NCBI RefSeq assembly: GCF_029961765.1
Contig: NZ_CP124681.1
Span: forward strand, 2,976,001-3,040,000
Direction of reading: 5' to 3'
DNA length: 64,000 nt
Source of the DNA: Nocardioides sp. QY071
GTDB taxonomy: Bacteria > Actinomycetota > Actinomycetes > Propionibacteriales > Nocardioidaceae
Part shown: piece by piece, positions 38,444 to 46,466 of the stretch
How the letters are laid out: each line of letters starts with the position of its first letter
Numbering within the stretch: the first letter of the stretch is position 1
Program-made: the position numbers and the translations under genes
The notes under the pieces: model-generated
Databases searched by the model: none
What the model was told of the DNA's origin: nothing
Seen by the model: only the letters and a program-made list of their open reading frames with translations

Positions 38444-39118
38444 GTGACCGACACCATGCCGTCCGACCTGCTGGACCATGCCCGCGCCGCGAAGGGCTTC
38501 ATGCCCGAGGACGAGGGCGCGCTGCTGCACCGGGTCGCACTGGAGCGCCTCCCCCACGGTCCCGCGCTCGAGGTCGGCACCTACTGCGGCAAGTCCGGGA
38601 TCTACCTCGGCGCCGCCGCCCGCCAGGTCACCGACCAGACGGGCGAGACGGCGGTCGTGTTCACCGTCGACCACCACCGCGGCTCCGAGGAGAACCAGGC
38701 CGGCTGGGAGCACCACGACGCCAGCGTGGTCGACCCCGAGTTCGGCCTGATGGACACGCTGGGCCAGTTCCGCAAGAACATCGCGCGCGCCGGCCTCGAG
38801 GACCACGTGATCGCCGTCGTCGGCCAGTCCGCCACCGTCGCCGCCCACTGGCGCACGCCGCTCTCGCTGGTGTTCATCGACGGCGGGCACGGCGAGGAGC
38901 CGGCCCGCGCCGACTTCACCGGCTGGGCGCACTGGGTCGACGCGGGCGGCTATCTCGCCATCCACGACGTCTTCCCGGACCCCGCGGACGGCGGCCGGCC
39001 GCCGTACGAGCAGATCTACCTGCCCGCCCTCGCGAGCGGGCAGTACACGGAGGTCGCCGTCACCGGCTCCCTCCGTGTCCTGCAGCGCACCAAAGGGTCA
39101 GCGGGCGACCCGCTGTGA
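38444..39118 (+). CDS. Class I SAM methyltransferase (Methyltransf_24-like)
   Basis: 224 residues. SAM-site glycine motif is ALEVGTYCGKSGIYLG (about residues 42-57); downstream FIDGGHGEEPARADFTGWAHWVDAGGYLAIHD matches the Methyltransf_24 subgroup. It lacks clues to substrate. GTG start with TAGAGT ending six bases before it, so a leaderless KstR-regulated message is likely. Convergent with the alpha/alpha-toroid gene, 17 bases between. Confidence 0.8.
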   Translation: MTDTMPSDLLDHARAAKGFMPEDEGALLHRVALERLPHGPALEVGTYCGKSGIYLGAAARQVTDQTGETAVVFTVDHHRGSEENQAGWEHHDASVVDPEFGLMDTLGQFRKNIARAGLEDHVIAVVGQSATVAAHWRTPLSLVFIDGGHGEEPARADFTGWAHWVDAGGYLAIHDVFPDPADGGRPPYEQIYLPALASGQYTEVAVTGSLRVLQRTKGSAGDPL

Positions 39119-39135
39119 TTCTGGCGCTCGCTGCG

Positions 39136-40278
39136 TCAGCGAACCGGGGCCGAGGAGCAGTCGCACTCCAGCGCGATCTCCTCGAAGTGCGGGGCCAGTG
39201 ACGTCCCGCGCATGATCCCCGAGCCCGGGGTCGCGTGACCGTAGGTCTCCCCCAGCGCGTCGACGGCGAGCACCACCGCGGCGGCGGTGTACGTCGTGTG
39301 CTCGTGCGGCCAGTGCACGTCACGCGGCTCGTCCGCGGGCGCGGGGCGGGTCGGGTCGGCGTACACCCAGCCGGTCCAGTAGCGGCCGTCGTCCTCGCGC
39401 AGGTGCTGCATGTCAGTGAGCAGCGTCAGCGCGCGCTTGCTGGAGTCCGGGTCGCCGAGGACGTCGAGGGCCATGGCCAGCTCGCAGGTCTCGGCGCCGG
39501 TGACCCACGGGTTGGTGTCGACGCAGTGGATCCCGAGGCCGGGGACGACGAAGTCGTCCCAGCGCCGGGCGAGCAGCTCGCGGGCCGCGTCGCCGCGCAC
39601 GGCGCCACCGAGGACCGGGTAGTACCAGTCCATCGAGTACGTCGATTTGTCGGCGAACCGGTCCGGGTGGGTGCGCACGGCGTGGCCGAGACGGCCTCCG
39701 GCGAGCTCCCACTCGGGCTGCGGGTCGTCCATCAGGTCGGCGAGCGCGACACCGGCCCGCAGCGAGTGGTAGATCGAGGAGCTGCCGGTGAGCAGGCAGA
39801 AGTCGTCCTCCGGCGTCCAGCGGATGCCGCCGAACGGGTTCTGCAGGGAGACCACGAAGTCGAGGCCGGCGCGCACCGAGGGCCAGTAGCGCTCGACGAA
39901 GCGGATGTCGCGGCGCACCAGCCAGTGGTGCCACAGGCCGACGGCGAAGTACGCGGACATGTTGACCTCGCCGCGCTCGTCGTCGGCGACACCGCCCACG
40001 ATCTTCATCGGCCAGGAGCCGTCGGCTCGCTGCATCGTGGGGATCCAGGCATAGGCGCGCTCGGCGGCCTCGACCTGGCCGCCGACGAGCATCGCCATCG
40101 CGGCCTCGACGTGGTTCCAGATGTCGACGTGCTCACCGGTCGTCCACGGCACCGCCCCCCACGGCTCCTGCATCGCCGCGATCGCGGCGGCGGTGTCGGC
40201 CACCTGCTGGGCCGACAGCACACCCTCGACGTACGGCAGGCGGTTCAGGGGGACCTCCGGCGTGGTGCCGCGGCTCAC
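39136..40278 (-). CDS. Prenyltransferase/squalene-cyclase-like alpha/alpha-toroid protein
   Basis: 380 residues of repeated helical pairs. Aromatic-Gly repeats QRADGSWPMKI and REDDGRYWTGW resemble QW-type repeats of terpene cyclases and prenyltransferase beta chains; MDWYYPVLGGAVRGDAARELL, VDTNPWVTGAETCELAMALD follow. No DXDD cyclase acid cluster is evident, so it may be non-catalytic or have another activity. GTG start overlaps the methyltransferase stop (GTGA). Function unknown. Confidence 0.75.
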   Translation of the reverse strand: MSRGTTPEVPLNRLPYVEGVLSAQQVADTAAAIAAMQEPWGAVPWTTGEHVDIWNHVEAAMAMLVGGQVEAAERAYAWIPTMQRADGSWPMKIVGGVADDERGEVNMSAYFAVGLWHHWLVRRDIRFVERYWPSVRAGLDFVVSLQNPFGGIRWTPEDDFCLLTGSSSIYHSLRAGVALADLMDDPQPEWELAGGRLGHAVRTHPDRFADKSTYSMDWYYPVLGGAVRGDAARELLARRWDDFVVPGLGIHCVDTNPWVTGAETCELAMALDVLGDPDSSKRALTLLTDMQHLREDDGRYWTGWVYADPTRPAPADEPRDVHWPHEHTTYTAAAVVLAVDALGETYGHATPGSGIMRGTSLAPHFEEIALECDCSSAPVR

Positions 40279-41024
40279 GCCGCCTCCGGCTTGCGGAAGT
40301 ACAGCACCATGCTCTTGCCGATCATCGGGTCGAGCACCTTGCCGGCGACCTGGAGCGCCTTGGGCTGCTTCATGATCTCCCACACCAGCAGCTTGTGGTA
40401 CGCCTTGGCGAGCGGGTGGTCGTCGTTCTCGACGCCGACGGCACACTTGATCCACCAGTACGGCGCGTGCAGGCCGTGCGTGTAGCTCTTGCCCTCGAAC
40501 ACCATGGCGTCGCCGGGAGTGCCGTCGTTGAGGCGGCCACCCTTGGTGACCTTGTCGACCAGCTCGTGGTCGGTGTAGATCCGGATGTGACCGCCCTCGG
40601 CGTTGTGGTAGTCGGCCGACAGGCGCCAGTTGATCACCTCCGGCAGCCAGCGGGGCACGGTCACCGCGAGGGTGCCGCCGGGGCGCAGCACCCGGATCAG
40701 CTCGCGGATCGCGGCGACGTCGTCGTGGATGTGCTCGAGCACCTCGGAGCACACGATCCGGTCGAACTCGCCGTCGGCGAAGGGCAGCGCCAGCGCGTCG
40801 CCCTGCTTGACGTCGGCCTCGGCGCCCGCGGGCACCTCGCCGGCCTGCTTCATCGCGACGAACAGGTTGCGGACGTTCTCGAGCTCCTCGGCGTCGAGGT
40901 CGAACGCGATCACGTCCGCGCCGCGGCGGTACATCTCGAAGCTGTGGCGGCCGGCACCGGCGCCCATGTCGAGGACGCGGTCACCGGCCTGCAGGCCCAG
41001 GCGGTCGAAGTCAACGGTCAGCAT
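40275..41024 (-). CDS. Class I SAM methyltransferase
   Basis: 249 residues: motif I VLDMGAGAGRHSFEMYRRGA (about 18-37), acidic loop FDLDAEELE, motif with DRIVCSEVLEHIHDDVAAIREL and post-motif LRPGGTLAVTVPRWLPE. Could methylate a sugar, lipid or small molecule; the neighbouring glycosyltransferase suggests a glycolipid. ATG at 41024 lies 11 bases after the glycosyltransferase stop; the stop overlaps the toroid gene. Confidence 0.84.
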   Translation of the reverse strand: MLTVDFDRLGLQAGDRVLDMGAGAGRHSFEMYRRGADVIAFDLDAEELENVRNLFVAMKQAGEVPAGAEADVKQGDALALPFADGEFDRIVCSEVLEHIHDDVAAIRELIRVLRPGGTLAVTVPRWLPEVINWRLSADYHNAEGGHIRIYTDHELVDKVTKGGRLNDGTPGDAMVFEGKSYTHGLHAPYWWIKCAVGVENDDHPLAKAYHKLLVWEIMKQPKALQVAGKVLDPMIGKSMVLYFRKPEAA

Positions 41025-41035
41025 GTCAGTTCTCC

Positions 41036-42322
41036 TCAGGCCTTCTTCTCGGCCTCGTATTCGGCGATCACGTCTTCGAGTACGGCGGCAGTGCTCGCCG
41101 CGACGGCACTCCAGCTGAACAGCTCCTTGACCCGACGGCGGCCCGCGGCGCCCATCTCGGCCCGACGGGCGGGGTCGTCGAGGAGCGCGGCCAGCGCAGT
41201 GGTCAGCTGACCGACGTCGCCGGGCTCGACGACGTCGGCGCACAGGCCGTCGGGTCCGACGACCTCGGGGATGGCTCCGGCCCTGGAGACGACCAGCGGC
41301 GTCTCGCACGCCATCAGCTCGGCGGTCGGCAGCGAGAAGCCCTCGTAGAGCGAGGGCACGCAGGCCAGCTCGGCCGAGCCCATGAGCGCGACGAGCTCGT
41401 CGTCGGTGAGCCCGTTGGCGAACGAGACGCGGCCGGCGATGCCGAGCTTGTCGATGAGCTTCTCGGTCACGCCGCCCTCCTTGGGCTTGGTGACCAGCAC
41501 CAGCTCGAGGTCGCGCTCGACGACGAGCTTGGCGAACGCCTCGAGCAGGATCGAGATGCCCTTGAGCGGGGCGTCGGCGCTGGCCATCGCGAGGATGCGG
41601 CCGGGGACGCGGGGCTCGGTCGGCGGGGCGAACCGGTCGTCGACGCCCAGCAGGATCGTGTCGATCCGCGCCGGGTCGACCCGGAACTCGCGCACGACGT
41701 CGCGCTTGGACGACTCGGAGGGCACGATCACGCGACGCAGGCGCGGCGCGGTGCGCTTCTGCTGGTTCAGGAAGGAGTACCAGCGCCACACGCCGATCTT
41801 GGGCAGCTCGAGGCGCCACCGCGAGCCGTGCTTGCGCTTGGCCCAGACCGCGGAGGCGAGCTCGATGCGGCGGTCCATGGTGATCGGGTGGTGGATCGTG
41901 GTCGCCAGCGGCAGGCCGACGCCCGCGGGGTCCTCGATTCCGAGCAGCGGAGTGGCCAGCGTCTGGTTGTCGAAGACGATGTCGAAGTCGCCGCGACGGG
42001 CCTTGAGCAGCTTGACCACGCGCCTGCTGAAGGTCAGCGGCTCGGGGAACGCGCCGCTGCGCATGGTCAGCCACTCCTCGACGTCGACCAGGTCGCGGAA
42101 CTCGCTCGGCCGCGGGTTGCGGAACTCGTCGCCGGGCCGGTACAGGTCGAGGCTGGGGACCTTGGTGAGGGTCACGCCCTCGTCGAGCTCGGGGTAGGGC
42201 TGGCCGGAGAACACCTCGACCGTGTGGCCGAGCGCGACCAGCTCTCGGGTGAGCCGGCGGATGTAGATCCCCTGGCCGCCCACATGGGGCTTGCTGCGGT
42301 AGGACAGCATCGCGATTCGCAT
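41036..42322 (-). CDS. GT4-family glycosyltransferase
   Basis: 428 residues, GT-B fold. N-terminal acceptor domain MRIAMLSYRSKPHVGGQGIYIRRLTRELVALGHTV; C-terminal donor domain carries GRILAMASADAPLKGISILLEAF, then CVPSLYEGFSLPTAELMACETPLVVS with the E-x7-E region and a late GAAGRRRVKELFSW. Substrates unknown. First gene of an operon whose start lies 57 bases from a KstR box shared with kstR, so it is likely in the KstR regulon. Confidence 0.87.
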   Translation of the reverse strand: MRIAMLSYRSKPHVGGQGIYIRRLTRELVALGHTVEVFSGQPYPELDEGVTLTKVPSLDLYRPGDEFRNPRPSEFRDLVDVEEWLTMRSGAFPEPLTFSRRVVKLLKARRGDFDIVFDNQTLATPLLGIEDPAGVGLPLATTIHHPITMDRRIELASAVWAKRKHGSRWRLELPKIGVWRWYSFLNQQKRTAPRLRRVIVPSESSKRDVVREFRVDPARIDTILLGVDDRFAPPTEPRVPGRILAMASADAPLKGISILLEAFAKLVVERDLELVLVTKPKEGGVTEKLIDKLGIAGRVSFANGLTDDELVALMGSAELACVPSLYEGFSLPTAELMACETPLVVSRAGAIPEVVGPDGLCADVVEPGDVGQLTTALAALLDDPARRAEMGAAGRRRVKELFSWSAVAASTAAVLEDVIAEYEAEKKA

Positions 42323-42378
42323 CAGGTACTTCTCCCCTTTTCGAGCTCCCGGGGAGCAGGGCCGAAACAGAAACGTAG

Positions 42379-42392
42379 TGGAACGTGTTCCA
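42379..42392. promoter_or_regulatory. KstR operator (perfect), kstR/GT intergenic
   Basis: TGGAACGTGTTCCA is a perfect palindrome fitting TnnAACnnGTTnnA. It lies 82 bases before the kstR start (42474) and 57 bases before the glycosyltransferase start (42322), consistent with autoregulation and control of the divergent operon. Confidence 0.92.
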
Positions 42393-42473
42393 AATTATGC
42401 GCTACCTGCCGGTAGCCTATCGACTGGGTCCACATCGACCCGACTCGTCACACCACTCCAGGGGGACCTCTCC

Positions 42474-43085
42474 GTGAGCATCGCGAACCCGACCACGTCC
42501 GACGATCTCGGATCGGCCGCGCAGCGGGAGCGCCGCAAGCGAATCCTCGACGCGACCTACGAGCTGGCCAAGTCGGGCGGATTCGACGCCGTGCAGATGC
42601 GCGCCGTGGCCGAGCAGGCCGACGTGGCGCTCGGCACGCTCTACCGCTACTTCCCGTCCAAGATCCACCTGCTGGTCTCCGCCCTGGGCCGCCAGTTCGA
42701 GGACGCCTCGGCGCGACTCAACGAGCGCGAGATCCCCGGCGACACCCAGGCCGAGCGCGTGCTCTACGTGCTCAAGCGGATGGCCCGCGGCATGCAGGGC
42801 GACCCCAAGCTCACCGAGGCGCTGACCCGCGCCTTCATGTTCGCCGACAGCAGTGTGACCAACGAGATCCACGTCGTCGGCATGGCGATGACCTCGATCG
42901 TGACCCACGCGATGCACGGCGGCGTGCCCGTCGAGGGAGCCCTCACCGACGAGGACGTCGCCATCGCGCGGGTCATCGGCGACGTGTGGCTCTCCGCCCT
43001 GGTGGCGTGGGTGACCGGCCGCTCCACGGCCGCGGAGACCGCGACGCACATGGAGAAGGCCGTTCACCTCATCCTCCGCGACTGA
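42474..43085 (+). CDS. kstR: TetR-family repressor of steroid catabolism (KstR)
   Basis: 203 residues. Helix-turn-helix in QRERRKRILDATYELAKSGGFDAVQMRAVAEQADVALGTLYRYFPSK, very close in recall to mycobacterial KstR; the ligand domain has EALTRAFMFAD and VIGDVWLSALVAWVTGR in matching places. KstR releases DNA on binding 3-oxo-cholestenoyl-CoA-type ligands. GTG at 42474 is preceded by GGGGGACC; a longer in-frame extension runs over the operator and is rejected. Convergent with the SDR gene, stops abutting in TGATCA. Confidence 0.9.
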   Translation: MSIANPTTSDDLGSAAQRERRKRILDATYELAKSGGFDAVQMRAVAEQADVALGTLYRYFPSKIHLLVSALGRQFEDASARLNEREIPGDTQAERVLYVLKRMARGMQGDPKLTEALTRAFMFADSSVTNEIHVVGMAMTSIVTHAMHGGVPVEGALTDEDVAIARVIGDVWLSALVAWVTGRSTAAETATHMEKAVHLILRD

Positions 43086-43841
43086 TCAGGCACCGAAGGC
43101 GTGCGTGCTCGTCACGCCGCCGTCGACCGCGATCTCGGCACCGTTGATGTACGACGACTCGTCGCTCGCGAGGAAGACGTAGACCGGGGCGATGTCCTCG
43201 GGCGTGCCGACCCGGCGCAGCGGCACCTTGCTGGCGCCGTACTCCATCGCGGCGTCGCCGCCGTGCACCCGCGTCATCGGGGTGTCGATCATCCCGGGGT
43301 GCACCGAGTTGACCCGGATCCCCTTGGGGCCGAGCTCCATCGCCGCGCACTTGGTCATGCCCCGGATCGCCCACTTGGTGGCGGCGTACGCCGTGCACGA
43401 CGGCATGCCGGCCAGGCCCTCGACCGACGAGGCGTTGATGATCGAACCGCCGCCGTTCTTGCGCATCGTCCGGCTGACCGCCTGCATGCCGAGGAAGACG
43501 CCGAGCTGGTTGACCCGCCAGAGCAGCTCGACCTCCTCTGCGGGCATCCGCTCGATGTCGCCGAAGCGCAGGATGCCGGCGTTGTTGGCCAGCACGTCGA
43601 CCGGCCCGAAGCGGGCGTTGGCGTCCTCGACCAGGCTCGCCCAGGACGCGGCGTCGCTGACGTCGTGGTGCACGAAGTGGGCAGCATCCCCCAGCTCGTC
43701 GGCCAGCGCCTGGCCCTGCTCCTTGGCGACGTCGGCGATGACCACCTGCGCGCCCTCGGCGACGTACGCCCGGGCGATCTCGGCACCCTGGCCCATCGCG
43801 CCGCCGGTGACGATCGCGACCTTGTCCTCCAAGCGCCCCAT
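43086..43841 (-). CDS. Short-chain dehydrogenase (hydroxysteroid-type)
   Basis: 251 residues of classical SDR: cofactor motif TGGAMGQGAEIAR, NNAG, catalytic Ser-Tyr-Lys in SIINASSVEGLAGMPSCTAYAATKWA, and PGMIDTPM. Asp in VVIADVAKEQG suggests NAD preference. Sequence type is like 3-alpha/20-beta-hydroxysteroid dehydrogenases, fitting the operon. ATG at 43841 is chosen; GTG at 43847 overlapping the upstream stop is an alternative. Substrate not certain. Confidence 0.84.
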   Translation of the reverse strand: MGRLEDKVAIVTGGAMGQGAEIARAYVAEGAQVVIADVAKEQGQALADELGDAAHFVHHDVSDAASWASLVEDANARFGPVDVLANNAGILRFGDIERMPAEEVELLWRVNQLGVFLGMQAVSRTMRKNGGGSIINASSVEGLAGMPSCTAYAATKWAIRGMTKCAAMELGPKGIRVNSVHPGMIDTPMTRVHGGDAAMEYGASKVPLRRVGTPEDIAPVYVFLASDESSYINGAEIAVDGGVTSTHAFGA

Positions 43842-43843
43842 GC

Positions 43844-44758
43844 TCACACCGTCAGCTTCATGATCGAGTCGGCGGCGAAGCCGACGTGCGGGTCGCGGCC
43901 GGCGAAGAAGCCGCCCAGCTGCTTGTCGAGGTCGTCGGCGGTCCACAGGTCGCCGGAGGCGTCGAAGCGCTCCTCGACGACCGGCGCCGCGACGACCGCC
44001 ACCATGCCGCCGTACACGACCATGACCTGGCCGGTGATCCGCTCGGCGGCCGGCGAGGCGAGGTAGGCGACGACGGGCGCGACGTGCTCGGGCGAGTACG
44101 GGTCGACGGCCTTGCCGGACCGGTCCTCGCCGAAGACCTCGGCGGTCATCGCGGTGCGGGCGCGCGGGCAGATCGCGTTGGCGCGCACGCCGATGCGGGA
44201 CAGGCCGCGGGCGCTGGACAGGGTCAGCGCGGCGATGCCGGCCTTCGCGGCGGCGTAGTTGGCCTGGCCCGGGGAGCCGCCGAGGAAGGCCTCGGAAGCG
44301 GTGTTGACGATGCTGCCGTAGACGGTGCCGGACTCGCTCTCCTTGGCCTTGCCGCGCCAGTAGGCCGCCGCGTTGCGCGAGAGGAGGAAGTGGCCGCGCA
44401 GGTGGACCGCGATGACCGCGTCCCACTCGTCGTCGCCCAGGTTGAAGAGCATCTTGTCGCGGGTCATCCCGGCGTTGTTGACCACGATGTCGAGTCCGCC
44501 GAGCTGCTCGACGGCGGCCGTCATCATCGCGTCGGCCGTCTCGCGCCGGCTCACGTCACCGGGTACGACGAGCGCCTCGCCGCCGAAGGCGCGGATCTCC
44601 TCCGCGGCCTCGTCACCGGCGCCAGGCAGGTCGTTGATGACGACCCGGGCGCCGGCGCGGGCCAGGGCGACCGCCTCGGCGCGGCCGAGACCGGCGCCGG
44701 CACCGGTGACGACGGCGACCTTGCCGTCGAGGCTGGTGCTGGCGGTGCTGCTGCTCAC
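43844..44758 (-). CDS. Hsd4A-like short-chain dehydrogenase
   Basis: 304 residues of the SDR family with a longer C-terminus: TGAGAGLGRAEAVAL, NNAGMTRDKM, and a Ser-Tyr-Lys set in SIVNTASEAFLGGSPGQANYAAAKAG. Similar to the N-terminal domain of peroxisomal multifunctional enzyme and to Rv3502c (Hsd4A), a 17-beta-hydroxysteroid / beta-hydroxyacyl-CoA dehydrogenase beside fdxD in mycobacteria. Same neighbours here. GTG start overlaps the ferredoxin stop (GTGA). Confidence 0.86.
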   Translation of the reverse strand: MSSSTASTSLDGKVAVVTGAGAGLGRAEAVALARAGARVVINDLPGAGDEAAEEIRAFGGEALVVPGDVSRRETADAMMTAAVEQLGGLDIVVNNAGMTRDKMLFNLGDDEWDAVIAVHLRGHFLLSRNAAAYWRGKAKESESGTVYGSIVNTASEAFLGGSPGQANYAAAKAGIAALTLSSARGLSRIGVRANAICPRARTAMTAEVFGEDRSGKAVDPYSPEHVAPVVAYLASPAAERITGQVMVVYGGMVAVVAAPVVEERFDASGDLWTADDLDKQLGGFFAGRDPHVGFAADSIMKLTV

Positions 44759-44955
44759 GCGTCGTCCTCCACGAGGGTGATGGCGGCGCGCGGGCAGGCC
44801 GCGACGGCGCGCTTGACGTTCTCGATGTTCTCGTCGGTGGTCTGCTCGGTGTGCAGCTGGAGGAAGTCGTCGTCGTCCAGCTCGAACACCTCGGGAGCCA
44901 TCGCCTCGCACAGGCCGTTGGACTCGCACAGGTCGAAGTCGACCTTGATCTTCAT
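44755..44955 (-). CDS. 3Fe-4S ferredoxin (FdxD-like)
   Basis: 66 residues; cysteines C10, C16 and C54 (CESNGLCEAM..., AACPRAAI), spacing for a 3Fe-4S cluster as in ferredoxins serving P450s. Probably passes electrons from the reductase upstream to a steroid monooxygenase not in this window. Its stop overlaps the Hsd4A-like gene; ATG is 13 bases after the flavin-protein stop. Confidence 0.9.
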   Translation of the reverse strand: MKIKVDFDLCESNGLCEAMAPEVFELDDDDFLQLHTEQTTDENIENVKRAVAACPRAAITLVEDDA

Positions 44956-44968
44956 CGGTTCATCCCTC

Positions 44969-45436
44969 TCAGGTCATCTTCCGGTGGTCCCAGGACGCGA
45001 CCCGCTCGGGGTGGATGATCACGCCCACCCGCTTGGTCGCCTGCTTCTGCACGGCCTGCATGCCGATCTCCCCCAGCGACTCGAACGAGTCGGCGCCGAC
45101 CATGCGGGTCGCGACGGCCGAGCCGATCTCGAAGATGGCCTCGGGGTCGCGCACGATCTCCGCACGGCCCTCGATGGAGACGCCGCGCAGCTCGAAGTAG
45201 TCGGTGCCGTCCTCGACGAGCGCGCTCACCCGTGGGTCGCGGTCGAGGTTGAGGATCTTCTGGCTGCGGCCGTAGGTCCAGAACGCGATCCTGCCGTCGC
45301 GCACGACGTAGAACAGCGTCGTCAGGTGCGGGAAGCCGTCGCGGCCGTTGGCCGCGACCTGCACCTTGAGGTTCTCCCCCAGCAGCGCCTGGACCTCCTC
45401 GTCGCTCAGCTTGACCTTGTCGCGTCCAGAGCTCAT
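44969..45436 (-). CDS. PPOX-class flavin/F420-binding protein
   Basis: 155 residues of split-barrel fold: LTTLFYVVRDGRIAFWTYGRSQKILNLDRDPRVSALVEDG and SIEGRAEIV are pyridoxamine-5-phosphate-oxidase-like. In actinobacteria such proteins often bind F420 or FMN and reduce small molecules. Substrate unknown; operon position with reductase and ferredoxin suggests a redox role in steroid catabolism. Confidence 0.8.
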   Translation of the reverse strand: MSSGRDKVKLSDEEVQALLGENLKVQVAANGRDGFPHLTTLFYVVRDGRIAFWTYGRSQKILNLDRDPRVSALVEDGTDYFELRGVSIEGRAEIVRDPEAIFEIGSAVATRMVGADSFESLGEIGMQAVQKQATKRVGVIIHPERVASWDHRKMT

Positions 45437-45442
45437 CTGTGC

Positions 45443-46420
45443 CTAGCTTCCTTCCGAGGAGTGGCCGGGGAACACGTGGGCGGTCGGGTCGATCACGACC
45501 GCCGCGTTGTTGACGGCGGTCGCGGCCTCGCCGAACCCGACGGCGATCAGCCGGACCTTGCCGGGGTACTCGGTGATGTCGCCGGCCGCGAAGACGCGCG
45601 GCAGCGAGGTGCGCATCGAGGGGTCGACGACCACGTGGCGCCGGTGGGTCTCCAGGCCCCACAGCTGGAGCGGGCCGAGGTCGGCGACGAAGCCGAGCGC
45701 CGCGACCACGGCCTGGGCGGGCAGCACCTTGGTGGCGCCGTCGGCGACCAGCTCGATCTCGGCCAGCGCGCCCGTCGTACCGCCGTCGGCGTCGCGTAGC
45801 GCGGCCACCTCGGCCTTGGTGACGACCTGGACCGAGGACGCGAGGACCTGGTCGACGGTGCGCTGGTGGGCTCGGAAGGCGTCGCGGCGGTGGACGAGGG
45901 TGACCGAGCGGGCGATCGGCTCGAGGTGGATCGCCCAGTCGAACGCGCTGTCGCCGCCGCCGACGATGACGACGTCCTGGTCGCGGTAGGGCTCGAAGGC
46001 GGGCACGAAGAACTCGACGCCGCGGCCGATCCAGCCCTCGGCGGCCGGGAGCGGGCGGGGGCTGAACTTGCCGATGCCGGCGGTGATGACCATCGCCTTC
46101 GCGCGTACGGCGGTGCCGTCGTCGAGCGCGAGCGTGAGGCCCTCGTCGTCGGTGACCAGGTCGGTGGCGGTGCAGCCGAGCAGCTGCTCGGGCTTCGCGG
46201 TCAGGGCCTGGGCGACCAGGCCCTCGACCAGGTCGCGGCCCTTGACGTCCGGGAATCCGGCGACGTCGAGGATCGCCTTCTCCGGGTACATCGCGGTGAT
46301 CTGGCCGCCGAGCTCGGGCAGCGAGTCGACGAGTGCCACCCGCATCCCGCGGAATCCGGCATAGTAGGTAGCGAACAGACCGCTGGGACCGGCGCCGACC
46401 ACGACCAGGTCGCAGTCCAC
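45443..46420 (-). CDS. FAD-dependent NAD(P)H:ferredoxin reductase (thioredoxin reductase-like)
   Basis: 325 residues with FAD motif VVVGAGPSGLFATYYAG near residue 10, then LPELGGQITAMYPEKAILDVAGFP, an NAD(P) motif VVIVGGGDSAFDWAI, and a late VFAAGDITEYPG. No CxxC active site is seen, matching ferredoxin-NADP+ reductase type 2 rather than thioredoxin reductase. Starts at GTG 46420 after GAGGAG. A KstR box lies 33 bases upstream. First gene of the redox/SDR operon. Confidence 0.85.
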   Translation of the reverse strand: MDCDLVVVGAGPSGLFATYYAGFRGMRVALVDSLPELGGQITAMYPEKAILDVAGFPDVKGRDLVEGLVAQALTAKPEQLLGCTATDLVTDDEGLTLALDDGTAVRAKAMVITAGIGKFSPRPLPAAEGWIGRGVEFFVPAFEPYRDQDVVIVGGGDSAFDWAIHLEPIARSVTLVHRRDAFRAHQRTVDQVLASSVQVVTKAEVAALRDADGGTTGALAEIELVADGATKVLPAQAVVAALGFVADLGPLQLWGLETHRRHVVVDPSMRTSLPRVFAAGDITEYPGKVRLIAVGFGEAATAVNNAAVVIDPTAHVFPGHSSEGS

Positions 46421-46452
46421 GGTGTTCTCTCCTCGGGTGACCACGACCGAAC

Positions 46453-46466
46453 TGTAACGTGTTCTA
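46453..46466. promoter_or_regulatory. KstR operator (perfect), overlapping the end of mas
   Basis: TGTAACGTGTTCTA fits the consensus fully. Its last three bases are the TAG stop codon (reverse strand) of the Mce-associated gene, so the operator is partly coding. It precedes the reductase gene (start 46420). Confidence 0.92.

Noticed and set aside
42378..42473. Extended N-terminus of KstR reading into the operator
   Set aside because: Would encode the operator and lacks similarity to KstR; GTG at 42474 has a good ribosome site.
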